Shown here one piece after another: positions 35,671-43,902 of a DNA stretch of 64,000 nt. The translations under genes were made by a program, and so were the position numbers. Origin of the DNA: Candidatus Binatia bacterium (GTDB lineage: Bacteria; Desulfobacterota; Binatia; UBA12015); contig JAQWJE010000035.1 of the NCBI GenBank assembly GCA_029248525.1, positions 96,978 through 160,977 on the forward strand, written 5' to 3'. Each line of letters opens with the position of its first letter. The first letter of the stretch is position 1. A model generated the notes under the pieces. That model did not search any database. It was given only the letters and a program-made list of their open reading frames with translations, and was not told the DNA's origin.

Positions 35671-37112
35671 CGGGCATCGTCCTTGCGGGCAATGATGCGC
35701 CCCGTAATTCCGCGCGCCAGCAAAGAATCCGCTGCTTGTTCCCCACTATGGACGGCATCTGGCAAGCCCACACCATGATAGGCGTTACCGGCAAGTGCAA
35801 ACTTTTCGTGGCGAGCAGCTTTTTCTTCGATGCCGAGGACCTTCAGCGTATGGCCGGCGTGGTATTGCGGCATCGACTCGTTCCATCGTGCGAGCCTCTG
35901 CAGCACGGGTTCGCCCCGGGCCCCGAGGAGGTTCTGCACTTCGGTGTGCGCAATCGACAACAGTTCCTCGTCGCTTTTCTGTAGCAGCGTGGGTGCCAGA
36001 GCGCCGCCGAGAAAGACCCGCAACGTGACCATATCGTCCGGTGCGCGATGCTCGAATTTCACACTGGGCACCGATATCGCGACAATCCCGCTTCCTTCGG
36101 TGGCGGGAATAATGATGCCGAAGAAATCGGGATCACGAGCGAGGTCTGTGCGCTTGTAGGCGAGTCCGGCGACGGCGGTCGACGCGTAAGGGATGCTGGC
36201 CAGGTCCGCGGCGAGCGCCGGATCCATTTCGTCGAGAACTTCGGCCGCACGCGGGGCGGGCAGGGCGACGATCAGTCCGTCGGCACGCCACTCGCCCTCG
36301 GTGGTCGTCACCACCCAATCCTCTTCGCGTCGAATGCCAGTTGCGCGAGTTTGCCGCTGAATGGTTTCGGCGGGCAATTGTTCCACGAGCCGGTCGACAA
36401 GAGATCCCATGCCGCCGCGGGGGGCCTGAAAGAGATTGAACCGGGCACCACTGGCGGCCTGTGTGGTGGGCTGGCTCGCCTGCCGCCGCAAGCCGAGGAT
36501 CACGCTGCGGTGGTTCCGTTCGAGATCGAGAAAGCGCGGCAGAGTGGTGGCGAGTGAGAGCTTTTCCGGATCGGCCGTATAGATCCCTCCGACGAGGGGC
36601 TGGGCCATCCGCTGCAGCATTTCCTTGCCGAATCGCCGACGCACAAAGGATCCGAGAGTCTCGTCTCCGCCTGGAGGGGGGCCACCGCGGGGGATGACGA
36701 TATCCAGCAAGGCGCGCAACCGGCCGGGGATGGAGAGGATCGGGGAGCGGAGGAAGGGAAGGATCTTCGCGGGCGCGAGCATCTGAAAAGCTTCGGGAAG
36801 CGGCAGGAGAGCGCCGTCGCGAACGACGAGCGTTTTCCGGAAGCGGGTTTGGGTCGGGATCAGGTCCTGATCAATGCCCAGTCGGCGACAGAGGTCCAGA
36901 GCCCATGGCTTCTCGGTGATCATGGAGTCCGGCCCCATCTCGAGAAGCATATCGTCGATATGATCAGTTCGGATCACGCCGCCAAGATGCGGACTCGCCT
37001 CGAGCACACGAACTTCGAGTTCGCCGGGTGCCGACTCCTGCAGGCGGTGCGCAGCGGCGAGGCCGGAGAGGCCGCCACCGAGAATGAGAACGCGACTGTG
37101 CGAGTTGCTCAT
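35667..37112 (-). CDS. hemG: Protoporphyrinogen oxidase (oxygen-dependent, HemY-type)
   Basis: FAD enzyme oxidising protoporphyrinogen (or coproporphyrinogen) to the porphyrin in haem synthesis. 481 residues. The FAD-binding GGGLSGLAAAHRL motif and the ARATGIRREE beta strand are present; the middle segment VGGIYTADPEKLSLATTLPR and the C-terminal LAGNAYHGVGLPDAVHSGEQ are typical. Placement directly after hemE in the same transcript fits. Gene symbol follows the HemG/HemY naming; the oxygen-dependent type is called hemY in some organisms. Confidence 0.92.
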   Translation of the reverse strand: MSNSHSRVLILGGGLSGLAAAHRLQESAPGELEVRVLEASPHLGGVIRTDHIDDMLLEMGPDSMITEKPWALDLCRRLGIDQDLIPTQTRFRKTLVVRDGALLPLPEAFQMLAPAKILPFLRSPILSIPGRLRALLDIVIPRGGPPPGGDETLGSFVRRRFGKEMLQRMAQPLVGGIYTADPEKLSLATTLPRFLDLERNHRSVILGLRRQASQPTTQAASGARFNLFQAPRGGMGSLVDRLVEQLPAETIQRQTRATGIRREEDWVVTTTEGEWRADGLIVALPAPRAAEVLDEMDPALAADLASIPYASTAVAGLAYKRTDLARDPDFFGIIIPATEGSGIVAISVPSVKFEHRAPDDMVTLRVFLGGALAPTLLQKSDEELLSIAHTEVQNLLGARGEPVLQRLARWNESMPQYHAGHTLKVLGIEEKAARHEKFALAGNAYHGVGLPDAVHSGEQAADSLLARGITGRIIARKDDAR

Positions 37113-37143
37113 GCGTGCGTGCGCTCGTCGGGCGAATTCTCGA

Positions 37144-38178
37144 TCATCTGGCGCTCAATTCATGGACCGTGTCGACAAAGCAGCGCACGGCATCAATGGG
37201 CGTCTGGGGAAGGATTCCGTGGCCGAGGTTCATGATATGTCCGGGCCGGCCCTCGGTCTCGTCGAGAATCTGTTTGACCCGGGCTCGCAGGGTATCGAGT
37301 GGGGCGAACAGAAGGAGAGGGTCCAGGTTTCCCTGCACGGCACGATCATGCCCGATTCTTCGCCAGGCTTCATCCATGCGAATCCGCCAGTCGACGCCGA
37401 CGACATCACTGCCGGCCGAGGCGATCAGCTCCAGAATTCCCGGAGTTCCCGTGCCGAAGTAGATGGTCGGAACCGAGCGATCCAGTCGCGAGAAAAGGTC
37501 TCGCATATGAGGCAGGATGGCCTTCTCATAGTCTTCGGGAGCCAGGTGTCCGACCCAGCTGTCGAATACCTGGATGGCCTGCGCTCCGGCGGCCACCTGA
37601 CCATTGAGGTAGTCGACGGTCACTTTCACCAATTTTCGCATCAATTCTTCCCAAGCTTCCGGTTCGGAATACATGAAGCGCTTGGTTTCGAGATAGTTGC
37701 GAGATCCGCCGCCTTCGATGGCATAGGAGGCGAGCGTGAAGGGTGCCCCGGCAAACCCGATCAAGGCCGTCTTTCCCCCGAGGCGCTCGCGCACGCCGCG
37801 AACGGTGTCGAAAACAAAGGAAAGCGAGTCCTCCACGTCGACCTCGGGCAGCTGGTGCACATGGGCCACATCGCGGATGGGCCGCGCGAGGGCCGGTCCG
37901 TCGCCCTTTTCGAAGGAGAGGCCCAGCCCCAGAGGTTCGAGAGGGAGCAGAATGTCGGCGAAAAGGATCGCGGCATCCATGCCGAAGCGCTCGATGGGCT
38001 GGACGGTGACTTCGGTCGCAATTTCCGGCGTTTTACACAGGTCCAGAAAGCCCATTTTTTCCCGAATCGCCCTGTATTCCGGGAGGTATCGGCCTGCCTG
38101 ACGCATCAGCCAGACGGGGGTATGGGGGACTGCCTCGCGGCGACATGCGGCAATAAAAGGAAGTTCAACGTGACTCAC
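37144..38178 (-). CDS. hemE: Uroporphyrinogen decarboxylase
   Basis: Decarboxylates four acetate side chains of uroporphyrinogen III to give coproporphyrinogen III. 344 residues. Signature PVWLMRQAGRYLPEYRAIR is at the N-terminus with the catalytic Arg and later Asp in AAILFADILLP; the GFAGAPFTLASYAIEGG motif is the family's second signature. The start is probably GTG at 38178 (SHVELPFIA), since an upstream start would add 22 residues with no homology. hemG follows 31 bp later. Confidence 0.92.
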   Translation of the reverse strand: MSHVELPFIAACRREAVPHTPVWLMRQAGRYLPEYRAIREKMGFLDLCKTPEIATEVTVQPIERFGMDAAILFADILLPLEPLGLGLSFEKGDGPALARPIRDVAHVHQLPEVDVEDSLSFVFDTVRGVRERLGGKTALIGFAGAPFTLASYAIEGGGSRNYLETKRFMYSEPEAWEELMRKLVKVTVDYLNGQVAAGAQAIQVFDSWVGHLAPEDYEKAILPHMRDLFSRLDRSVPTIYFGTGTPGILELIASAGSDVVGVDWRIRMDEAWRRIGHDRAVQGNLDPLLLFAPLDTLRARVKQILDETEGRPGHIMNLGHGILPQTPIDAVRCFVDTVHELSAR

Positions 38179-38292
38179 GCCACTTATACTAAGGAAAACT
38201 GCGCCGAGTCCCAAAGGGGCGCATCCGGGCCTGCGGAGCCGCACGTGACGAGGCCCGGCAAGTCGCGGGAACGCCCCCGAAATCGGTCTGGC

Positions 38293-39333
38293 CTACTCGG
38301 CGAAAATCACCTCGGCTCCGGTACCCGAGAGGATTTGATCCAGAGCTTCGCGGTCCTTCGGTGTCATGGATTTCCGGCTGTCGCGCAGCACCTGCAGACA
38401 TTTTTTTTGATAGGGAAACGGGTTTTGCTCCCATGCCGCGCCGTCGATGGTGGTCTCGACCTTCTCGGCGCCAGAGGCGACGGCCTCGGCATTGGCCAGC
38501 AGATACGGCGCATAGACGCGGCCGAACTCGCAGAGCAAGGCATGGAAAGTCGGCCCGAGCGCTTCGGGTTGCACCCAATCGCCGGAGGCGGGTTCGACGC
38601 CGCTGAGGTCCTCCATATGCTCGACCCATGCATATACCCGCGGTTCTTCTTTCACACAGATCGCCATGGGAGTCGGATCAAAGAGCACCAGGCAGGTCAG
38701 TTGGCCATAGAGGGCAAAGTCAGCGGAAGCGGGCCGGTCGCCGAACAGGAATGGGGTGCCCGCCAGATGAGCGGAGAAGAGTTTCAGAAAACGACGGTAG
38801 CCCTCTTCGATGACCGGGGCTGTGATCGGGTTGGAGCCAACGTAGCTCAGCCGCTCGATTTGCCGGTCGGCGATAAATTTGGAAAGTGGCGCGACTTCCT
38901 CGTCGCTGGCGTTGGTCTTGATCCACCGGGGCAGGATGGATGCGGCCTTGTCCACGTCGGCCTGAAACGCCCAGCGGTAATGAAACATCGCTTTGGTCAG
39001 CCATTCGTCGCCGAAATCCTCGAGCATATCGTTGAGCATGGCGAGAACAGGATTGTCCGGGACGATGCTGCGGCCCGCATACTCCTGCTCGAACCGGCGG
39101 ATCAGAGGTGTGGAATCCGTGACGGCGACCTCATTTCCCTCGGCATCGGGAAGGTAGAAGGTGGGCAGCAGCGGGATGCGAGGCTGCGGACGTGATTTAT
39201 GTTCGGCGCTCATCTGCTGAATCATGCGGGAGGGGATGTGCCGGTAGCGCAAAACGGCTCTCATCTTGCGCGTATAGGGGGACCCGGGGGCTCCCATGAA
39301 AGTCAGAGTCTTTTGTGACGGTGCGTTGTTCAT
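38293..39333 (-). CDS. Glutathione S-transferase-like protein
   Basis: 346 residues with a thioredoxin-like N-terminal GST domain (TFMGAPGSPYTRKMRAVLRYR, then LLPTFYLPDAEGNEVAVTD and DSTPLIRRFEQEY) and a long C-terminal helical domain containing FLFGDRPASADFALYGQLTC. GSTs of this sort conjugate or bind hydrophobic compounds. Its position between hemE and hemD is unusual; it may protect or carry tetrapyrroles, but this is inference. ATG at 39333 follows the pattern MNNAPSQKTLTFMGA. Confidence 0.8.
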   Translation of the reverse strand: MNNAPSQKTLTFMGAPGSPYTRKMRAVLRYRHIPSRMIQQMSAEHKSRPQPRIPLLPTFYLPDAEGNEVAVTDSTPLIRRFEQEYAGRSIVPDNPVLAMLNDMLEDFGDEWLTKAMFHYRWAFQADVDKAASILPRWIKTNASDEEVAPLSKFIADRQIERLSYVGSNPITAPVIEEGYRRFLKLFSAHLAGTPFLFGDRPASADFALYGQLTCLVLFDPTPMAICVKEEPRVYAWVEHMEDLSGVEPASGDWVQPEALGPTFHALLCEFGRVYAPYLLANAEAVASGAEKVETTIDGAAWEQNPFPYQKKCLQVLRDSRKSMTPKDREALDQILSGTGAEVIFAE

Positions 39334-39387
39334 AGATTTTCCTTTGGGCTGAACCCCGGTTTTGTCATGAGGAGTGTCAATAGGCAA

Positions 39388-40221
39388 CTACGGGCGGCGC
39401 CGGGCAACGTGGTCGACGATCGCGCGGGTCAGGTAGCCGAGTTTTGGATGGATCGGCACGATACCTACGGGGATCTTCAATTCGGCAAGCGCTGCACTCG
39501 CGGTCGGCCCGATGCTGGCAATATCCACGCTCCGACGCAGGATCGCGAGCAGCTCGGCGCGCCTTTCGCCGGCAAACGCAAGCAGATGGTCGAGCTGAAC
39601 CGCGGTGGTGAACACTGCGATATCGATTTCCCCGGCGAGCAGGGCACCCAGGCCGGCCGCCAGTGGTGCGGTATCTTCGGGCAAGGCCCACCGGTAGACG
39701 GGAACGGGCAGGACGCTGGCCCCGCGTGCTTGCAGGCCCTCGTTGAGCTCGCGGCTGGGTCGTCCGTATTCCTGGATGGCGAGACGCTTGTTTTGGACCG
39801 GCCATTGTTGATCCAGAGTGCTCAGCAGCTCTTTCCAGGTATTCGGTTCCGGAGCCCGGATTTTCGCTTCGAGTCCGAGTTTGCGCAGTGCGGCGACCGG
39901 TTTCGGACCGCGGGCGATCAGGGGGATCTCGCGCAGGTGGCCCAGGACTTCGGTGCGTTCGCTGTCGGCGAAGGAGTCAATGAGGGCCGTGGTGCCGACG
40001 CCCGTCAGGCAGATCAGGGCATCGATTTCCTGTTTACGGAGTCTCTCCAGAAATTCGCGGGGCGCGCCCTGATCGGTCAGGGGGATCTCGCGCAGTGCCG
40101 GTGCCGAGACCACGGCGGCGCCGTGATGCTCCAGCAGGCTCCGGAATTCCTCGCGACGGCGGCTTTCGAAGGTCAGGATCCGGCAGCCCGCGAGCGTGTC
40201 CGTCGTAGCTCCGCTCTCCAT
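39388..40221 (-). CDS. hemD: Uroporphyrinogen-III synthase
   Basis: Closes and rearranges hydroxymethylbilane to uroporphyrinogen III. 277 residues, with the two-lobed HemD pattern: ILTFESRRREEFRSLLEHHG (first lobe start), ALICLTGVGTTALI, and the C-terminal SIGPTASAALAELKIPV which aligns with family signature IGxxTxxxL. HemD is poorly conserved, but context with hemE and hemG on the same strand supports the call. First gene of the minus-strand run. Confidence 0.85.
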   Translation of the reverse strand: MESGATTDTLAGCRILTFESRRREEFRSLLEHHGAAVVSAPALREIPLTDQGAPREFLERLRKQEIDALICLTGVGTTALIDSFADSERTEVLGHLREIPLIARGPKPVAALRKLGLEAKIRAPEPNTWKELLSTLDQQWPVQNKRLAIQEYGRPSRELNEGLQARGASVLPVPVYRWALPEDTAPLAAGLGALLAGEIDIAVFTTAVQLDHLLAFAGERRAELLAILRRSVDIASIGPTASAALAELKIPVGIVPIHPKLGYLTRAIVDHVARRRP

Positions 40222-40238
40222 GAGACACAGCCTACGTC

Positions 40239-40267
40239 AGTGGACAGGCCCAATGCTAGTGGACGGG
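40239..40267. promoter_or_regulatory. Two direct repeats in the hemD/yacG divergent region
   Basis: AGTGGACAGG (40239-40248) and AGTGGACGGG (40258-40267) recur at a 19-bp pitch, near two helical turns, in the short gap between hemD and yacG. This spacing suits an activator or repressor site; no factor can be named. Confidence 0.25.
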
Positions 40268-40304
40268 ACTGGCAATAGTACCAATTCCGGGGTTAGATCC
40301 ATGT

Positions 40305-40484
40305 ATGAGATCCGTCAAATGTCCCTCATGCGGTGGATCCTCCGGGTGGGAAGTTTCTCCACGCGGTCCTTTTTGCTCCGACCGTTGTCGATTGGCCGAT
40401 CTGGGATCCTGGCTTGAAGGGGACTACGCAATCGCCGGCGACAACGCAGAAGTTCCGGAAGTTGCTGACGAGGATGGCACCTGA
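40305..40484 (+). CDS. yacG: YacG zinc-binding DNA gyrase inhibitor
   Basis: 59 residues. Starts [20 protein letters not shown] and continues [20 protein letters not shown], giving the CxxC...CxxxC zinc ligands (Cys 6, 9, 24, 28) of YacG; E. coli YacG binds GyrB and lowers gyrase activity. The C-terminal tail is acidic. The TGA stop is immediately followed by the lpxA ATG (bases 40485-40487), so the pair is translationally coupled. The small size makes it easy to miss in automatic calling. Confidence 0.9.
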   Translation: MRSVKCPSCGGSSGWEVSPRGPFCSDRCRLADLGSWLEGDYAIAGDNAEVPEVADEDGT

Positions 40485-41267
40485 ATGGGCATTCCTCGAA
40501 TTCACCCGCGAGCTGAAATCGATTCGCACGCCGAGCTTGCCCCCGATGTCGAAGTCGGGCCCTTTGCGGTCATTGAACGCGATGTGGTGATTGGCGCAGG
40601 AACCCGAATTCTCGCGGGGGCTCATATTCGCGCGCACACAACGCTGGGCTGCGGAAACCTCGTCCGCGACCATGCTGTCCTCGGTGGGGATCCACAGGAC
40701 CTGGGCTACAAAGGCGCGGTGACGATGTCCCGGATCGGCGATCGAAATATTTTCGCGGAAGGTGTGACGATTCATCGCGGGACGGCCGCAGGCAGTGAAA
40801 CGGTTATCGGTAACGACTGCTTTTTCATGGCCAACAGCCACGCGGCTCATAATTGCATCGTTCAGGACCATGTGATTCTCGCCAATGGGGCAATGTTGGG
40901 CGGCCATTCTACGGTGGGTGAACGAGCTTTTGTCTCCGGAAATGTGGCGGTCCACCAGAACGTCCGTGTCGGTCGGTTATCGATGTTGAGCGGCGTGGGT
41001 TCATTTACTGTGGATGTACCCCCGTTTGCGCTGGTCTCGGATCGTAACCGCTTGCGGGGCATGAACAGCGTCGGCGTGCGCCGAGCCGGAATCCCCCGCG
41101 ATGCCGTCAAAGGTCTGCGGGGTGCGTTTCGTGATCTTTTTCAACAGCGACGCAACTTGACCCTCGCTCGGGAGGAGTTGGTCGCCCGAGGCGGGCTTGG
41201 GCCAGAGGTTCTGGAACTATTGGATTTTATTGAAAGCTCCGTACGCGGTGTTTGCAGAATGTCATGA
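40485..41267 (+). CDS. lpxA: UDP-N-acetylglucosamine acyltransferase
   Basis: Adds a 3-hydroxyacyl chain from acyl-ACP to the 3-OH of UDP-GlcNAc, the first step of lipid A synthesis. 260 residues. The left-handed beta-helix hexapeptides are visible (VIGAGTRILAGAHI and so on); the catalytic His is in MANSHAAHNCIV, and GGDPQDLGYKG and VSDRNRLRGMNSVGVRRAG are typical. It lacks the usual lpxD/fabZ/lpxB neighbours. It follows yacG directly and overlaps the VOC gene by 4 bp. Confidence 0.95.
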   Translation: MGIPRIHPRAEIDSHAELAPDVEVGPFAVIERDVVIGAGTRILAGAHIRAHTTLGCGNLVRDHAVLGGDPQDLGYKGAVTMSRIGDRNIFAEGVTIHRGTAAGSETVIGNDCFFMANSHAAHNCIVQDHVILANGAMLGGHSTVGERAFVSGNVAVHQNVRVGRLSMLSGVGSFTVDVPPFALVSDRNRLRGMNSVGVRRAGIPRDAVKGLRGAFRDLFQQRRNLTLAREELVARGGLGPEVLELLDFIESSVRGVCRMS

Positions 41268-42151
41268 TTGAGTCGATTGACCATATCATATTTGCTGTCG
41301 AGGATTTGGCGGCCGCCGCAACCGATCTTCAGGGGTTGCTCGGGCGCGAGCCGTCCTGGAAGGGCGAGCACCCAGGATATGGCACCGCCAATATTCTGTT
41401 CCGCTTCGAGAAAATTTATGTGGAACTTCTCGCTGCGGTCGGCGAAGGCCCGGTGGCGGACAGCGTCAGAGAGCATCTGGCCAGTCAGGGCGAGGGTGTT
41501 TTTGCGGTTGCTTTGCGCACGGCCGATGCGGCTTCGTGTGTGGAGGTGCTGCGTAGCCGCGGGTTGTCACCTTCGGACCCCATGGAAGGGGCAGGTGCGA
41601 CTGCAGACGGAAGAGAGCGGCGGTGGAAGAATATTTTTCTGCCTCGCGACGAGACTCTCGGCGTGAATGTTTTTGTGATCGAGCATCTGACCCCGAACGA
41701 TCTCCTGCCCGAGTCGCGCGTCTGCCACGAAGGCTCCGTGGCCGGTATCGATCATGTGGTGATTCTCTCCGCGGATGCCGATCGCACCCGAGACCTTTAT
41801 CGGGATATTTTCGGACTTCGGCTGGCTCTGGACCGGGAGTTTCCCGATTGGGGTGCCCGCCAACTCTTCTTCAAGGTAGACGGTGTCGTGTTGGAAGTCG
41901 GCGCTTCCCTCAAGAAGGAACCGGACCCTGCAAAGCCGGACGAGTTCTGGGGCATTTGTTGGCGAACGCTCGCGATTGATCAGGCACACGCCCGGCTGAC
42001 GCAATCCGGCTGGGACGTCTCGGGGGTTCGTTCGGGGCGGAAGCCCGGGACGAGGGTCTGCACCGTTCGCAGCGGTACCCACGGGGTTGCGACCCTGCTT
42101 CTGGCAACCGAGCCTCGGAGTGCAAAAACGTCGCCGCAGACGGACAAGTAG
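41264..42151 (+). CDS. VOC-superfamily (glyoxalase-like) two-domain protein
   Basis: 295 residues with two VOC-type domains in tandem (IDHIIFAVEDLAAAATDLQG in the first, and IDHVVILSADADRTRDLYRD in the second). VOC proteins use a metal for ring-opening, isomerisation or epimerisation of small substrates. The first His of each repeat (IDH) is a typical metal ligand. It starts within lpxA's stop (ATGA) so is cotranslated with lpxA; a functional link to lipid A is not evident. Confidence 0.8.
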   Translation: MIESIDHIIFAVEDLAAAATDLQGLLGREPSWKGEHPGYGTANILFRFEKIYVELLAAVGEGPVADSVREHLASQGEGVFAVALRTADAASCVEVLRSRGLSPSDPMEGAGATADGRERRWKNIFLPRDETLGVNVFVIEHLTPNDLLPESRVCHEGSVAGIDHVVILSADADRTRDLYRDIFGLRLALDREFPDWGARQLFFKVDGVVLEVGASLKKEPDPAKPDEFWGICWRTLAIDQAHARLTQSGWDVSGVRSGRKPGTRVCTVRSGTHGVATLLLATEPRSAKTSPQTDK

Positions 42152-42177
42152 AGCAGCGAACGGAGGTTGTGTGGTCG

Positions 42178-43653
42178 CTAGCGAGGGTTCTCGCTGGCCC
42201 CCCCGGCGGTCGCCACAGACGATAATGCTGCCTCGGGAGGGGTGGATGTCTCGACGCCGGCGGCGGCAGCGAGTTCCCGGAATGACGAGTCCACCAATTT
42301 AACGAATACGCGCAGATCGGCGACCATTTGATACTCCGCATTGAATCCCCAGCAGAGCTTTCCATCGTAGCTGAAAAGGGCGACACCGATCCCTGTATTT
42401 TCCATCAGCGGCACCAGCGGATACATTTCGACCAGTTTCGCGCCCAGTAAATAGAGCGGGATCTGCGGCCCGGGCACGTTGGTCACGATCATATTGATCG
42501 GCCCCGAAGCAGCACGAGCGCCCAACGAAAGCAGCATCGAGGGACTCAACTCAGCCATGGCCATCATCATTTCAACGCCAAGCGCTTGTTTCGAGCTTTT
42601 AAGTTCTTTGGTGATTTCATTGATCGCCTGAACCCGCTCCAGCGGATCCGCGCGCTCGATCGGGAGGGGAATGATCCACGAGGATACGGAGTTTCCCAAT
42701 TTCCCCTTGTCTTCGCCGCGCCGCATACTCACCGGGGCCGAAACACGAAATTCCAATCCGGCTGGTTCCACGCGTCGGTAGACGAGGAAATCGCGAATCG
42801 CCCCGCTGACCGTGGCCAGAACCACGTCGTTCACTGTACAACCAATTTTCTTGCTGACGCGTTTGACGTCGTCGAGAGGCATGGAAAGCCAGTCGAAGCG
42901 ACGATGCGGCCCCAGCTTGCCATTGATGGGGGTATCGTCTGCCCCACGAACGGCGAGCCCGATCAGGTCGGAGACCGCCTGAATTCGCAGGCCGACCTCC
43001 TGGCCAAGGTCTTTGGTCTCGCGAGCCAGAGTGCGGAGTCCCTGCGCTGCTTTCAAGGGCAGGGTGACATTTCGAATCATGGATTCCCGGAGTAGATCCA
43101 TGGAACTCGGCTCGGGGCGCGGCACGTAGGGGCGCGGCTCTCCCGGTACCTGATCGGGGCCGGTCGACAGTAGGATATGGGTCAGATCGACCCCGGAGGT
43201 TCCGTCCACCATGCAATGATGAATCTTGGTGATGATGGCGAATTTATCGCCGCCTTCGAGTCCCTCGACCAGCCAACTTTCCCAGAGGGGACGAGAGCGA
43301 TCCAGCGGTTGCGACATGATCCGAGCGGACAGGTGTTTGAGTTGCTCCATCCCACCAGGGCGCGGCAGCGAGGTATGGCGAATGTGGTAATCGAGATTGA
43401 AGGTATGGTCGTCGATCCACACCGGACGTCCTTCGATCGGAATCCATTTCAGTTTCTGCCGGTAACGAGGAATTTGATGCAGGACCGCTGCCGTGGCACG
43501 GCGGAAAGCTTCCACATCGATCCCGCCCTCGGCGGTGCGCATGGGGCCGGCTTCGAAAATCTGGGTGGCGGAGATGTGCATATGCACGCCGCCCTTCTCG
43601 AAGACGAGAAACGAGTGGTCCTGAGCCGATAATCTTTCGAAGTTATACGCCAT
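42178..43653 (-). CDS. WS/DGAT-family wax ester synthase / diacylglycerol acyltransferase
   Basis: Makes wax esters or triacylglycerols from acyl-CoA. 491 residues. The active-site motif is HHCMVDG in ITKIHHCMVDGTSGVDL (HHxxxDG). Family-typical segments: ISATQIFEAG, WIDDHTFNLDYHIRHTSLPRPG, and NMIVTNVPGPQIPLYLLGAK near the C-terminus. ATG at 43653 (MAYNFERLSAQDHSF) chosen over 43674 as the fold begins there. Suggests the host stores neutral lipid, together with the PHA-type regulator. Confidence 0.9.
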   Translation of the reverse strand: MAYNFERLSAQDHSFLVFEKGGVHMHISATQIFEAGPMRTAEGGIDVEAFRRATAAVLHQIPRYRQKLKWIPIEGRPVWIDDHTFNLDYHIRHTSLPRPGGMEQLKHLSARIMSQPLDRSRPLWESWLVEGLEGGDKFAIITKIHHCMVDGTSGVDLTHILLSTGPDQVPGEPRPYVPRPEPSSMDLLRESMIRNVTLPLKAAQGLRTLARETKDLGQEVGLRIQAVSDLIGLAVRGADDTPINGKLGPHRRFDWLSMPLDDVKRVSKKIGCTVNDVVLATVSGAIRDFLVYRRVEPAGLEFRVSAPVSMRRGEDKGKLGNSVSSWIIPLPIERADPLERVQAINEITKELKSSKQALGVEMMMAMAELSPSMLLSLGARAASGPINMIVTNVPGPQIPLYLLGAKLVEMYPLVPLMENTGIGVALFSYDGKLCWGFNAEYQMVADLRVFVKLVDSSFRELAAAAGVETSTPPEAALSSVATAGGASENPR

Positions 43654-43902
43654 GCTAATGATCCCTGATCCCATCGACAGATGGGCCTGAAAACTGAGTC
43701 CCGAGGAGAAACTTCGTCTCGACCCTGACCAAGACTATGAAGACAAAACGTGCGCCGGTAAGAGGAACATCCACACTTTCTGAAGTCAAGAAAATGCTTG
43801 GGCCGGATTCCTCAACCTACTGAAATTAAAAGAATTTATGTCAGCTGATTTCGCCTGATTCAAAACATCCGGGGCCCCGGATCGAGCCGCCCGGGAGGCG
43901 AT
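43654..43902. other. 249-bp gap upstream of the WS/DGAT gene
   Basis: Contains the terminator above and about 200 bp of relatively AT-rich sequence (43740-43860) which presumably holds the WS/DGAT promoter. No gene or RNA fold was recognised. Confidence 0.3.
43861..43882 (-). terminator. Terminator after the DUF1080 fusion gene
   Basis: On the minus strand ATCCGG-GGCC-CCGGAT (a perfect palindrome, 43867-43882) is followed by GTTTTG, 21 bp after the stop of the fusion gene. Likely intrinsic terminator with a short U-run. Confidence 0.5.

Noticed and set aside
37084..39195. 703-residue plus-strand open frame
   Set aside because: Runs across hemE and the GST gene in antisense; no domain.
40196..40417. 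Alternative plus frame crossing the hemD/yacG gap
   Set aside because: The YacG frame starting at 40305 has four zinc cysteines and ends exactly at lpxA; the other frame shows no motif.
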